Shown: positions 10,541 to 21,582 of the stretch, in pieces | How positions within the stretch are numbered: position 1 is the first letter of the stretch | Layout of the letters: every line of letters begins with the position of its first letter | Assembly (NCBI RefSeq): GCF_048128805.1 | Contig: NC_136003.1 | Coordinates: forward strand, 26,410,885-26,474,884 | Reading direction: 5' to 3' | DNA length: 64,000 nt | Origin: Centroberyx gerrardi | Taxonomy: Eukaryota > Chordata > Actinopteri > Beryciformes > Berycidae | Translations under genes and position numbers: made by a program | The notes under the pieces: model-generated | Databases searched by the model: none | Told to the model about the DNA's origin: nothing | The model's input: the letters and a program-made list of their open reading frames with translations, nothing else

Positions 10541-13500
10541 ATGGTGAGTGAGGAAAACAGAAATATAGCTCGTCATTTCATGACCATTTGGTTCACCGAC
10601 AAGCGTTAATTTATCGATGAAGCTTTTCCCTGCGTCTGAAATGTGTGATGTCAGTAGCTGAAGCTAGCTTGCCACAATAAGCGATCCTCAAGAAGCTGAT
10701 GACATCAGTGATGTCTTTGTTTAGCTAACCCAGGCTAACGTTGGTTAACGTCAACAGACTAGCTAACGCTAGCTGACCGAGGCTGTTAGAGCTAACAATG
10801 CACACATCGACAGCAGTGTTAGCTTAGAAGGGTCCAAACCAAAAGCTTTGGAAGTTGACGCTGTTTTGGTGTAACGACTGACCAGCTAACACAGTTAGCT
10901 TTGGACCAAGTAGCCAACTAGTACCAAGCTAACTAGCCAAAGTTGTCAGTAGCTAGGTCGGCTAACGCTATCGTTTTAAAACAACTTTGCTAGATATTGT
11001 AGACACGTTCCAACAAAAAACGTTCTTGGTACTTGAATGGTTAACATTAGGGCCCTTACAGTTTGCTTAGCTAACTTAGTTAGGTAGCTATTGTAGCTAA
11101 GTATGGCTGTTGAAACGACTAGCATTAACTTAGCCACAATTTGTAGCTTAGCCACTTAACTCATGACGCCAGCTGCTGCCTTCAACCACCATGATTTTGA
11201 GACTGGTGTGCTGGGCTCTGGCCGGGGTATCACCTTATGATGGTGCAGAATTGAAGTTTAAATTGTTTGTCGATTGTTGATAAACCGAGGACTGACTGAC
11301 TTATCAGCCAGCTAACTGAACAGTGCTTTAACGCACAGCTTGAACGCTGTGTAACCAGGTAGTTGCTGCCTAACTTTTACCAAGAGTAGCCATCCGTACA
11401 CATTGAGTTGTTATGACGTTAGCTGCATTAATATATTTCTGATATGATACAGGTTTGATATCTATTTGTACAATGAGACTTAATACTTTGTCACATTATT
11501 TAAGATGGTTTCACAGCTGTCAGCTTGTTATTCTGCAGTATCATTTGGTGTTTTAAGTGTGCATCATTCTCCCCTCTTCAACACAATTCAACAAGAAAGT
11601 GGTTTGAGAAGAATGCTCATGCTTTACTTTTGCACAAGGTGTATCATTTGATGGATTTTGCAATAATAAGTAACCGACAGGTGACAAATTTGGAGTCTGA
11701 ACTTAATATTCCCATTAGTCTATGAACACTGAAGTTGGCACATTCTTTGTTGTTTCTTACTACTTACATTCAGTAGGGGGCTTTCAAGCAAAAACTCACC
11801 CTAAACAAGTTACACGTTATCCCTATTTTGGCCAGTTTATCAATATTCATAAATGCAGTATGAACCACTCTCACAATCACAATGCTAGAAACCAAAGAAC
11901 TAAGATTCTAATTGGTGATGTCAAGAGACATTTTTGGAGGTTTTCCTATCAATAACAAGTAACAGATAGACTAATTTACACCCAAAATTAGGTTTATTCC
12001 TTAGTTTTGAAACAGAAAATGTCCATTCATCCTGGATACTCCACCACTGTGCACAGAATAAGTTTCAATTTTGACTGGAAAAGCTCCAGGAAATATTGCT
12101 TATAGCTTCAGGAGATAGGCTACTTGGTCTTGCACTCAAATCTGGATGAAACTGTGCGAAATCATGTGTAAATTGTTTCAGGGTGCAGTTTTCCTGCAGA
12201 AGCTAATAGTTTAATGCTTGTTAAAACAGAATTTAAAGGACAACAGTGAAAGTTTCTGATGAATATTCTGTCAGTCCGTCATATTTCAACTTTCTCTCCC
12301 TTAATCTCTCTTCAGGATGTGTTTCTAATGATCCGACGTCATAAGACGACCATCTTCACAGATGCCAAAGAGTCCACCACAGTCTACGAGCTGAAGCGCA
12401 TTGTGGAAGGGATCCTAAAGAGGGCACCTGAAGATCAGAGGCTTTATAAGGTATGATGACCTGCGACTGATGTGGAAAGTATTTGGGTCAGTTAAATGTT
12501 GGAAAGACTGAAGGACAAAACAGGGAAAGCATATTCAAAATCCCTTACAGTATTCACATTTATTTGTAAATGGCCCTATTAGTTTAAGAGATCTACCTTG
12601 ATGTATCAACAAAATTGCAATGCAAGTACGGATTAGTCAAAATAGTGTTCTCCTGGAGTGGGTATACAAACTGCCTCACTAGTGAAATGACCAGTTAATG
12701 GACCGCAGGCTTGTAACTGAAAGCTTCCTGGTTGGATGTTATTGTTCTCCAAACCCATTTGTTGATAGAAAGTGTCCCTGAAAGTTTAGACCAATGTCAG
12801 AGTTCCCATTCATGTACTCTTCAGCCATCTCTCTGACGCAGCAGAGTGTTCAAATACGAAAATAAAATGGTGTCAAGCTCGTACCGCTCCTTACCTGCAG
12901 CTTTTCATTTACATGACAGCTACAGGAGTTACTAGTTCAAATTTAACTGGCAATGATTACACTTTCAACTTGTTTTTGCCGTAATCTGCCGTCCAAACAC
13001 ATTTATAAATCCCATTTGTTCGCTCTGGCCTGGTGGAACTTGCATGCTCTTTTAAACGGAGCATCAAATTGGATTTAGAAATGCCCTTACTAGGGATGGG
13101 ACGATATATCGAAATTCAACATATCGCAACACAAAAATGTCACAATACACATCGTGGGGCAGAAAAATGAGTCACAATATTTGCTACATTTTATTCTGCT
13201 GTAGTAATCACAAATCAGGCGGCTTGCTCATCACAATTTCACAAGCTCTCCATCACCAAAACCTCTTCATGACATCATGCAGAGCGCTGACAGGCTCTAT
13301 GAGATGATGTGCGACCAGTGAATGAAGACCCGACTCTACTCTACTCTAACCAAGTACCCTCTGTTCTCTTTTCCCTCCCCAGGATGACCTGGTGCTGAAC
13401 GATAGTAAAACACTCGGAGACTGTGGGTTCACAAATCAGACAGCCCGACCTCAGGCCCCCGCCACGGTGGGATTAGCTTTCCGTCTGAGCGGTAAGAAGA

Positions 13501-14971
13501 CGTCGTCCTCTGATCGTGCTCCATATATAACCTTTCTTACTAAGTGGTGTAGTTGTTGTACCAACTACTCACCTGTTTGATCCCACCTAGGTCTTTATTT
13601 ATTATTCCTTTTTGCCAATTGCCAGCTGTAGAAACACAAAAAATTTTTACTGCAGGAAATGTGTTATAAGAATTTTTACACCATGTTTTCAAACTGAAGA
13701 AGAGTTATTTTACTGAGAATACCCAGCAGATAGTCATGGTCGGCTGTTCATGAACTCATATGGATGTACAGTATGTGTGCTAACAAATGAAAATGTTCCA
13801 CTAACTAAAAGGAAATATTGCTTAAGGTTTTATTTATTTATTTTGATGCTGAAGGCCAGGCATCATGTGGCTTGAATGGAGGATGGATAAATAGATAATT
13901 ACACAGGTACACATTTATAGAGTTACCAGAGGATATTTCTGTTATGTATCAATCTTGTTGACAGTAGATGCAGATCGTATTCTTTTCTAACTGGTTTACT
14001 CCGGTACTCCACTGTCATTTTGGCTTTGACCAGAAGACTTCAGCAGGCACTGATTAATTGGTGATTACTTTATTTTAGTTATTTACAGAGGGATAGGTGA
14101 GTCTGTGGGGGGAAAACAAACTATTTTTTTTAGCAGTTTTTATCTCCGTTCACTAAATAATTATTTTACACCAATTTTTTTTTACTTTCCTCTGATACGT
14201 CCTGCTTGGCCCTGATCACCAAAGAGGCGGGAAAACCTAAACTTACCAAAGCTTCAGACATCAAAATACTGAATAAAACTACAAGCCAAGTGAAACTACT
14301 AAAACTAACAAATCTGAGCTGAAAACTAATTTAAACAACATCAAAATTAAAATAAAAATGTTAAATACAATGAAATAAACGAATACAAAGCACAGAAAAA
14401 AATTGCAACAGTGTTCATATTTTCTCTTTCCTCTGTTAAATTTATAATAATTATCTGTATAGCGCTTTTAAAAGCACTGCTGCAAAGTGGTTTACAACAA
14501 AATCAACAGCAAAAGCACTGACAGCAAGGTAATAAATAAAAAGGGCAGGGCAAAAAACCTAAAATTAACCATATGGGGGAGGTGAGAAACAATTAATAAA
14601 AGATTATTAACATCAAAGCAAGTTTATAAAAGTGAGTTTCAAGTGGTGATTTAAAAGATTAGAGTGATTCAGTCTAAGCTCCTTGGTCAAGTCGCACCAA
14701 AGTCTAGGAACTCTGATTTTCTCCCCTGATCGGATTTACTTTCTGTTCCTCATTCAGACTGCTTCCCCTGTTTGTTTGTGTGTGTGTGTGTGTCTCTCTC
14801 TCTCGTCACTGTTGTCACCCTGCGTCTTTGTCGCTCTCTCTCTCTCTCTCTCCCTCAGATGATTCATTTGAGCAGCTGAGGATCGAGCCGTTCTCCAGCC
14901 CCCCGGAGCTCCCTGACGTCATGAAGCCCCAGGACTCGGGCAGCACAGCCAATGAACAGGCTGTACAGTGA
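10541..14971 (+). CDS. elob: Elongin B
   Basis: Elongin B is the ubiquitin-like subunit that pairs with Elongin C. It acts in the Elongin (SIII) transcription-elongation complex and as adaptor in CUL2-VHL and CUL5-SOCS ubiquitin ligases. Four exons join exactly: 10541-10543, 12316-12450, 13383-13491 and 14859-14971, giving 119 residues against 118 in human. The first coding exon consists of the ATG alone, followed by a GTGAGT donor. The protein reads [20 protein letters not shown], then [14 protein letters not shown] and [10 protein letters not shown] of the ubiquitin fold, then VGLAFR. The tail contains [20 protein letters not shown], the conserved segment that follows the ubiquitin domain. 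No frame damage is seen. Confidence 0.97.
10640..11170. repeat. GCTAAC/GTTAGC-rich stretch in elob intron 1
   Basis: The hexamers GCTAAC, GTTAGC, AGCTAG and close variants occur again and again over about 500 bases, without a fixed period. Smaller patches of the same words lie at 3640-3730 and 17548-17580, each near the 5' end of another gene. Confidence 0.5.
13088..13180 (+). repeat. Left end of a hAT-type miniature element
   Basis: The start TAGGGATGGGACGATATATC resembles the terminus of a common teleost hAT-derived repeat. The matching right end is not apparent, so it is probably truncated. It lies in elob intron 2. Confidence 0.4.
14440..14740. repeat. Probable interspersed repeat in elob intron 3
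   Basis: The phrase TATAGCGCTTTT followed by AAGTGGTTTACAACAAAAT is typical of a dispersed teleost repeat tail. This is recognition by eye only; borders are approximate and the family is not assigned. Confidence 0.35.
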
Positions 14972-17732
14972 AGGGGAAGGAGGAAAAAAGAAGAGGGAAG
15001 CATGGGGGAGGGGGAGGGGGAGGGGGGGGGGGGGTCAGAGGGAGGACACACACACACACACGGGAGGGAGGGGTTGACTTATGGGAAGTGATGCCTCGGC
15101 GGGTGAGTTTTACCGACGACAGATCCTCAGCTGGGCAGAAAACAATTACAAACGTGGATTCCCCTTGTTGTAAATGGGAGGATGGGTGGTAAAGGAGGGG
15201 GGAGGGGGGGGGGGGGTTCACACTCGCGCATTTATCCTGAAATAGGTGAACGCATGCTAGATAAATCGATAAATTCACACGAGACCCCGAAGAGATACCT
15301 GACGGATTTGTCACGACACTGTCAGTCATCCATGGGATTGGTAAAGGCTGAGCGTAAAAGAATCGTACCTCCTTATTTAATTCATTCTAGTCTTTATTTA
15401 GAGTAAGGTTATTGTCGCCTTACTTTGTGTTTTTATTATTTTTGCGGGCTTAAACGGGGGGCGGGGGGGGAGTCAGTCGTCGAGGCGTGACTTTTTTTTT
15501 AGGCTTTTTATGTTTGTGTGTTTTCTTTATTAAAATATTAGGATTTAACATTTTTATGGTCTCTGGCCTGGTTGTATGTGTTGCGACAGTAGCTAGGAGT
15601 TTGTGGATTTGTACGTTACTATTCTATTTAGAGAACATGTGCATGAGGAGAATCCAGAAAATAAAGTGGATTCACTTTGCTGGCAGGAGAATCATCTAAA
15701 GTGGGATTATGCACACAGCGGAGGATCTGGCTTCGAGATTGAACGTTTGTTGGTACTTTTTTCCTTTCATGCCTGTAGGTTTAGTTTCTTAGCGGCTCAC
15801 AGAAGTTACTGAGATGTGATTTGTTGGTTTTTTCCCCGGACACAGGCGAGGACCCGACGTCGAAAATGAAATGACTGACCCGCGTAGCAGCCATTGAAAA
15901 TGGCTGTGAAGCGGTTCTGGTTTATTTTACCTTACTAACAAATACGGGAGGCAAACCAACTTTCCTCTGCAACATCTGATTGGAGCTCATGAGATCTTGG
16001 AGGTTTCCATGACATCTTGTTGGCTCCAATCAGTGGACCTAATATGTTTTAGTGGGTATAATCAGTTAGTTATAAGTTCAACAGGTAGTTCGTTGTGTGA
16101 TGAGTTGTGGAGCTGTGCCTGTGATTGGGGGGCGACACATTTCCCCCCCCCCCTTCCCCCTGAATCACTGTCCATTTACTTCCTGCTGCAACTTGTGTTG
16201 TATTATCCCCCCTGAATATCTTAATAGGCATTCTTTTGTTTTCCTAAAACCAAAGGAGAATTGGAAATGAACATCTTCTGTACATTTGAAATTTTGAAGT
16301 AAAGCATATAGTTGGATTTCCAGATCTAGAAATCTTTTATTAAAAACAAAAAAAATCCTCCATTGGAATGTGATTACGTCAATACATGGCAAGGATTTTC
16401 TGTCTTGGGGGGTTAAATGAAATTGTTGACATTAAGGCATAACAAAAAATATTTGCAAATTGTGGCTGTTTAAAAAACGGGACTTGATTAAAGCTGCACT
16501 TGTAACTGACTTGAGTTAACATTAAAACAACTGTTTGTTTTTCATCCCTGTGAACTGTGGTCTTTTGTACACTAAACGGTCAGTGGCAACGTACTGAGAC
16601 ACTGGTATTGATTCTTTTTGCTGCATACTCAAACTCAGTTTGTCATCAAATGAGGAATACAAGGCACAAGTAGACTCAGCTATAGATTTGTCATTATTTG
16701 CTCACACTACTAAATATGGAGAAATAGCAGTTATTATGCCCCTGTTGTGCCTATATACATTGGTACAGTGCTGAATGAGTTCATGGCTGCACAGCTGATA
16801 ACATGTATATGCCTTGAGCTAGTACAGTAGTTCATGACTGAAACTTTACTGTTTTATTCTTCAGGCTGGTGAGATTGGTCTTGATCAGGATGTTCAGGGT
16901 GGGTGCGCTCGTTTTGTAGCTCAGGTAGTCGGCAGCCAAAAAGTAACGGAACTTAAGGTGGAGCATCATAACCATGGGTGTATTATCAGTAAACGACGAA
17001 TTTACAGGTTGGCTAATGCTGCCTTCAGGTACTCCTCGTAATTCCACTATTCCCATAAGTCGTAATAGCAGCGCATTCAAGTGCTATTGGTCGGAAATAA
17101 CACAGTGGACCCCTGGCTGTGACAAAAGTAGTTTTAGTAGTAGAAGAGGGGAAATGCGCTTTAGGAATGTTGATGAAGTTTATTAGGCAAAACTTTTATT
17201 TGCACTGGTAAGTAGACCTGTTAATGTCAACATATTGTAGTTATTAGGACAACTTATAAGTACGGGCAAAGATGTGTGACAACTAAAAGTAATCCAAAGA
17301 GTGGAAAAATAAACTTGTAACAGTAATCATTTCGAGTGCCAAATGAGAATTTACGACAAACAACATAAGTACATCACTTTTGCCATCAATTATGGACATG
17401 ACTTCCATGCTGGCAGGCCCTAAATGTAACATCTCGGCAACTTGGTTACCACAGCAAACTTTATATCCCATCATTGTAATATTCCTCAGTCGTTTTTTAT
17501 GTGCAGCCCAGTTTTCTCCGAGATTTCCGACAACACTTGAAGGCAGCATACGTTAGCTAGCCAGCTAGCTCACTGGATTAGCCGTTTGCCAGCAACGATA
17601 ATGGTTGTTCGTCGGGTGCTAGCCACAACTGGTCCGGCTAGCCGCTCTTCCCTGCAGCTAATGTACAGATAACAACGACTTCTGGTCTGACACATCGACC
17701 GAGAGTATCTGGGTCGTCCAGCAGCAGGAGAG
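14972..17732 (+). other. elob 3' UTR and gene-free spacer
   Basis: The first part contains G-rich and CA runs (15000-15062, 15195-15217, 15458-15471) and the likely elob 3' UTR, with an AATAAA at 15660-15665. Beyond about 16500 I see no gene with confidence. One 82-codon minus-strand reading frame at 16832-17080 is open but unrecognised. Confidence 0.4.
15660..15665 (+). terminator. elob: Candidate elob polyadenylation signal
   Basis: AATAAA about 690 nt after the elob stop. It is the first canonical hexamer found downstream on this strand, but use is not shown. Confidence 0.45.
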
Positions 17733-19159
17733 ATGGATATCAGGGAGCATGTTTTATCGGCAGGCAGAGCCGTGCTGGACATGGTGGAGCGGGAGTGGGA
17801 GCCGCTGTCTCAGGGCGAGCTGGAGCAGCGACTGGACCAGGCGGTTGAAGAGATACTGGAGGCAGACCTGATAGCCAAAGTTAAAGCTCAGCCTCCTGCT
17901 ACTATATACGTACAACTGGTACAGACTCAAGCTCATGTGGAGCCACAGGTTTTATCCACAGAAGCAACAACATCCAGTCCCGTTGAGGAGGAGACGGCAG
18001 GGGCCCAAGAGCCTCCGGACACTGTGGATAGTGCTGCAGTCAAGGTGAGTCCTATACACGGCATATTGTCCATCTTAACAAGCCAGTCAGTCTTGTGTTG
18101 AGTCTCAAAATCTTAGTTGACTTTAGAGAAGAACATCTGCAAACGGGGCTGAGATGATTTCACTTTCATTTCAATGTTATTCTCGACTCAAGAGTCATTT
18201 TCTTGGTACTAATATAGTGATATCTGCCTTGTTTTGGTTTCTCTCAAGATACTGACATTCTTTATTGGAAATTCCTACAATGAAACTGCATTGGAAGCAA
18301 GTGAGATTTTCTCTGCCCCAAAGGCATAATTTTCACTTCACTGAAGATTTTAAGACAGAAAATTAGACTAAATGACTTAGAATTACATATTTTGCAGTGT
18401 ATAGTCAACCAGCCCACAGTTTCTGCAGGTGTATGATCACTTTCACCTGAAATAACCAATTGAATCCACGGACTGACTCTGGATACCGCTCTTTTGACTA
18501 GGGCTGCAACTAACGATTATTTTCATTGTCGATGAATCTGTCGATTATTTTCTCGATTAATCGATTAGTTGTTTGGTCTATAAAATGTCAGAAAATGGTG
18601 AAAAATGTCGATCAGTGTTTCCCAAAGCCCAAGATGACGTCCTCAAATGTCTTGTTTTGTCCACAACCCAAAGATATTCAGTTTACTGTCATAGAGGAGT
18701 AAAGAAACCAGAAAATATTCACATTGAAGAAGCTGGAATCAGAGAATTGTAACTTATTTTTCTTAAAAAATTACTCAACCCGATTAATCGATTATCAAAA
18801 TAGTTGGCGATTAATTTAATAGTTGACAACTAATCGATCAATCGTTGCAGCTCTACTTTTGACACACACATCTCTTTCATCTCGTCTTACTATCCCATCA
18901 GTACATCACAGACCTGCTCCAGAACTCCAAATCGCATTACAACAGGGCTCGGCTGGCCGGACGGGCTCGCTTATCCCTGTCCCACACGGTCCTGCTGTCC
19001 CTCACCCTGCTCTCCAAGCGCATCAGCTACCGCTCTGTGTCGACCCGTTTCCGCCTGGAGAAGGGAAACATCCACAGGATCTTCTTCTCTTTCTGCGAGC
19101 GCGTCAACATGCTGGAGGAGGAGCAAATCAGATGGCCAGTGGGTGGGTTGATTTCCGTG

Positions 19160-19194
<35 letters not shown>

Positions 19195-20057
19195 GGGGGG
19201 GGGGTTCAGTGGGATGAAGAAGCCAGACAGACAGTATATACCTGTCAGTCCAAAGGCAACAGGTTGTGGGTAAATAAGAGTCTACAAATGATAATGTTGA
19301 GTTTTCTCTGTCTGTCTCTCTCCTTTCTCCAGACAGAGAGGCAGTAGAAGCCCTGTTCCCCCTTTCCAGTCTGCTGGGAAAAGCCGAGGATCTGGAAGAA
19401 CAGGGCATCCCGCAGGTCCTGGGAGTCTTGGGCCACACCCGCATCCCCATCCGCCTGCCGATAGGGAAGCACGACGTGGAGAGCACGGTGCCCGAGGTGA
19501 AGAGGATGAAGAAGGAGGCCCATCCCGACTCCTGGCTGAACCTGGAGCTCGTCTGCGACCGGAGAGGCCGGTTCCTGCACTGCAGGATCAGTAAGGGATC
19601 GGACGCGGGCAGAGGCGGCGCTCTGAGGGACAAACTCCGGCAGCGTCCCGAACTGCTGCCGCCCGGCTCCTGCCTGGTGGCCGGAGCCGGATACCCGCTC
19701 ACCGCTCAGATTTTAACTCCGCATGCCGGGAGTCACGGCCCGAGGGAGAATCTGTACAACAAGACGCTGGAGGTGCATTTTAACATCCTGGATCAGGCTG
19801 TTGCTAACCTGAAAGCCAGATTTCAAAGGCTCAGGTATCTGGATATTGGGAATTATGAGCGAGCCAGAGCGGTTGTGTTGACTGCCTGTGTATTGCACAA
19901 TGTGTTTCTGGACATGGGGCAAGAGGTTCAGGGAGAAGTGGAGAAAGAGGAAGTCACGACCGAGGAGGCTGAGGGGGAGGAAGAGGAGGAGGGCGTAAGC
20001 AGACGGGACGCCATCTCACAGCTGTTGTATAAAGACTTTGATTCTGCAAGGACATGA
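17733..20057 (+). CDS. HARBI1-like Harbinger transposase-derived protein, DDE triad lost
   Basis: Three exons (17733-18044, 18902-19142, 19333-20057) join in frame to about 425 residues. HARBI1 is about 350, so this protein carries extra terminal sequence. Residues 1-104 form a charged N-terminus (VEREWEPLSQGELEQRLDQ) not seen in HARBI1. Residues 105-184 resemble the HARBI1 helical DNA-binding region (YRSVSTRFRLEKGNIHRIFF, then QIRWPV). Residues 185-370 match the DDE_Tnp_4 nuclease fold: GVLGHTRIPIRLP, NLELVCDRRGRF, LVAGAGYPL, LKARFQRLRYLDI and ACVLHNVFL. Aligned by eye to HARBI1, the three catalytic positions read G218, G302 and D338 in place of D, D and E. The fold is intact and the frame open, so a non-enzymatic DNA-binding or adaptor role is inferred. 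The C-terminus is a Glu-rich tail. The convergent neighbour encodes a Myb/SANT protein, the usual Harbinger partner. Start chosen as the first ATG of the open exon. Confidence 0.85.
18230..18400. repeat. CACTGCAAAA-type miniature element, partial copy
   Basis: The right end reads ATTTTGCAGTGT (GCAGTG at 18394-18399), like the element at 48753-49118, and the interior is similar. The left end is not clear. It lies in intron 1 of the HARBI1-like gene. Confidence 0.4.
18499..18855. mobile_element. hAT-type miniature element with 8-bp target duplication
   Basis: The 357-bp element starts TAGGGCTGCAACTAACGATT and ends with the complementary GTTGCAGCTCTA. It is flanked by an exact 8-bp direct repeat CTTTTGAC (18491-18498 and 18856-18863), the target-site length of hAT transposons. 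It has no coding capacity. It is inserted just before exon 2 of the HARBI1-like gene. Confidence 0.9.
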
Positions 20058-20186
20058 TGTGATGATGATGGAGGTGGTGATGAGGGACAAGGGCTGTTGT
20101 ACAGTTTGTGTTCACAGAAGTAAATGAAAAATTTTTTATTATAAAATTTCATTTATTTAAACAGAATCTCTAACTTACTGGGTATG

Positions 20187-20267
<81 letters not shown>

Positions 20268-21582
20268 CACTGATCACTGTGATCAGGTTAAAATGATGGC
20301 TTGATTATTAAAGCATTTACATTGTTTGAAGACACACAGGTTTCCCCAGTAACTTTAGTTTATATGGATTTATTGAAAGTCGGGTTAGTTTACTCAGAGA
20401 AGGATGTGATGTAATGACATCCAGCCTGCAGACATCTTGATTTAAAATGAAAAATGTTGGAAGATTTCTTTTCTTCTTTCATTTGGGTCAGCATGCACAG
20501 AGTTGTGCAGTTGCTCCATAAAGGTTGGCTTGTGCCTCAATCTCTGAAAGAAACCCCACTGCTGCAACCAGGCTGACTTCCTCTTTGGCCTTTTTGACAT
20601 TTGGCAAAGGGCTTGCAGACATTTAAAAAAACAGAATTAAATCAGACCAAATACATTTTAAGATTGATCACAAATTTAGTTGTGTTAACTGGGTTACGCT
20701 TACATCAATTATGACTTTACTCTGATTAAGATAATCAGACCAAGACATTTACATGACATGCAATATCATGCATAGAATGAATCAGCGATACTCAAAGTCA
20801 AACCTACAGGCGACTTCACAACCAGTTAGATTTCAAAGTGGCCCTTGGAAGCACGTCGGTGTAAACAGATTTCCTTGGCCTCAATTACTTTTGCATATTA
20901 ACCAAAAGTGCAACTGCATTATACAATTATTTATTCCCAAAACTACAGGATCAACCTCTTGCATAGGTTTTCTTTAAAAACAGGCTGAAGAAGCAGATTA
21001 ATATAAAACTTTTTTTTAATTTTTTGATTCACTAACACCGAAACCTATGTTTCTTTGAAACAGGTTGGAAGCAGAGCTTGATGGGTATGGATGTTATTTA
21101 ACCAGTGACTGGTGCAGTGGTGGTGGATGTCTGCATTAATATATTACCTGTGTGTAACTTCAGCTTTTCTTACCCCTACACCTCAAGCAAACACTCCACT
21201 TTTCCATTATGGTAGAAAAAATGGGTGCTAACTGCGAACATTGAAAGATTGACAGCAAAAAAAAAAAAAAAACTATTTTATCAACTGGCATTTGAACTGT
21301 ATTTTAATGTGTCTTCATATGAAAAAATGTGAAATATGACTTCTCTCTGGTACCTGTTGCAGTTCAGCAGGTCCTTATTGTAATGCAATCTAATTTTGTG
21401 TTCAGCTCTTAAAAAATTCAAACTGGACGAACTATTCTGGAAACTGTAACAGTGCAAAAGTGCCGAGCTCAAACCAGAAACTTCCATTCGAAACACATTC
21501 AAACTATCATCATCATGCAGTGTCATAAAAGTTTGTCATCTTTGAAAGAGGGAAAACCCCCAAATGGCAGCTCAGAGTTGCG
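20058..21582. other. Convergent 3' spacer between the HARBI1-like and Myb-like genes
   Basis: This stretch holds the 3' ends of two genes that face each other. It contains a CA microsatellite at 20191-20266 and an A-run near 21257-21272. ATTAAA at about 20307 could end the plus-strand transcript. No terminal inverted repeats of a Harbinger element were found here. Confidence 0.45.
20191..20266. repeat. CA microsatellite
   Basis: An uninterrupted CA run of 76 bases in the 3' region of the HARBI1-like gene. Confidence 0.98.

Noticed and set aside
14919-15329. A 136-codon minus-strand proline-rich frame
   Set aside because: It is the translation of G-runs and CA repeats in the elob 3' UTR.
16832-17080. 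An 82-codon minus-strand open frame containing LKFRYFLAADYLSYKTSAPT
   Set aside because: The peptide looks protein-like, but I recognise no family. The plus strand of the same stretch is also open after a splice-like TTCTTCAG, so either may be chance.
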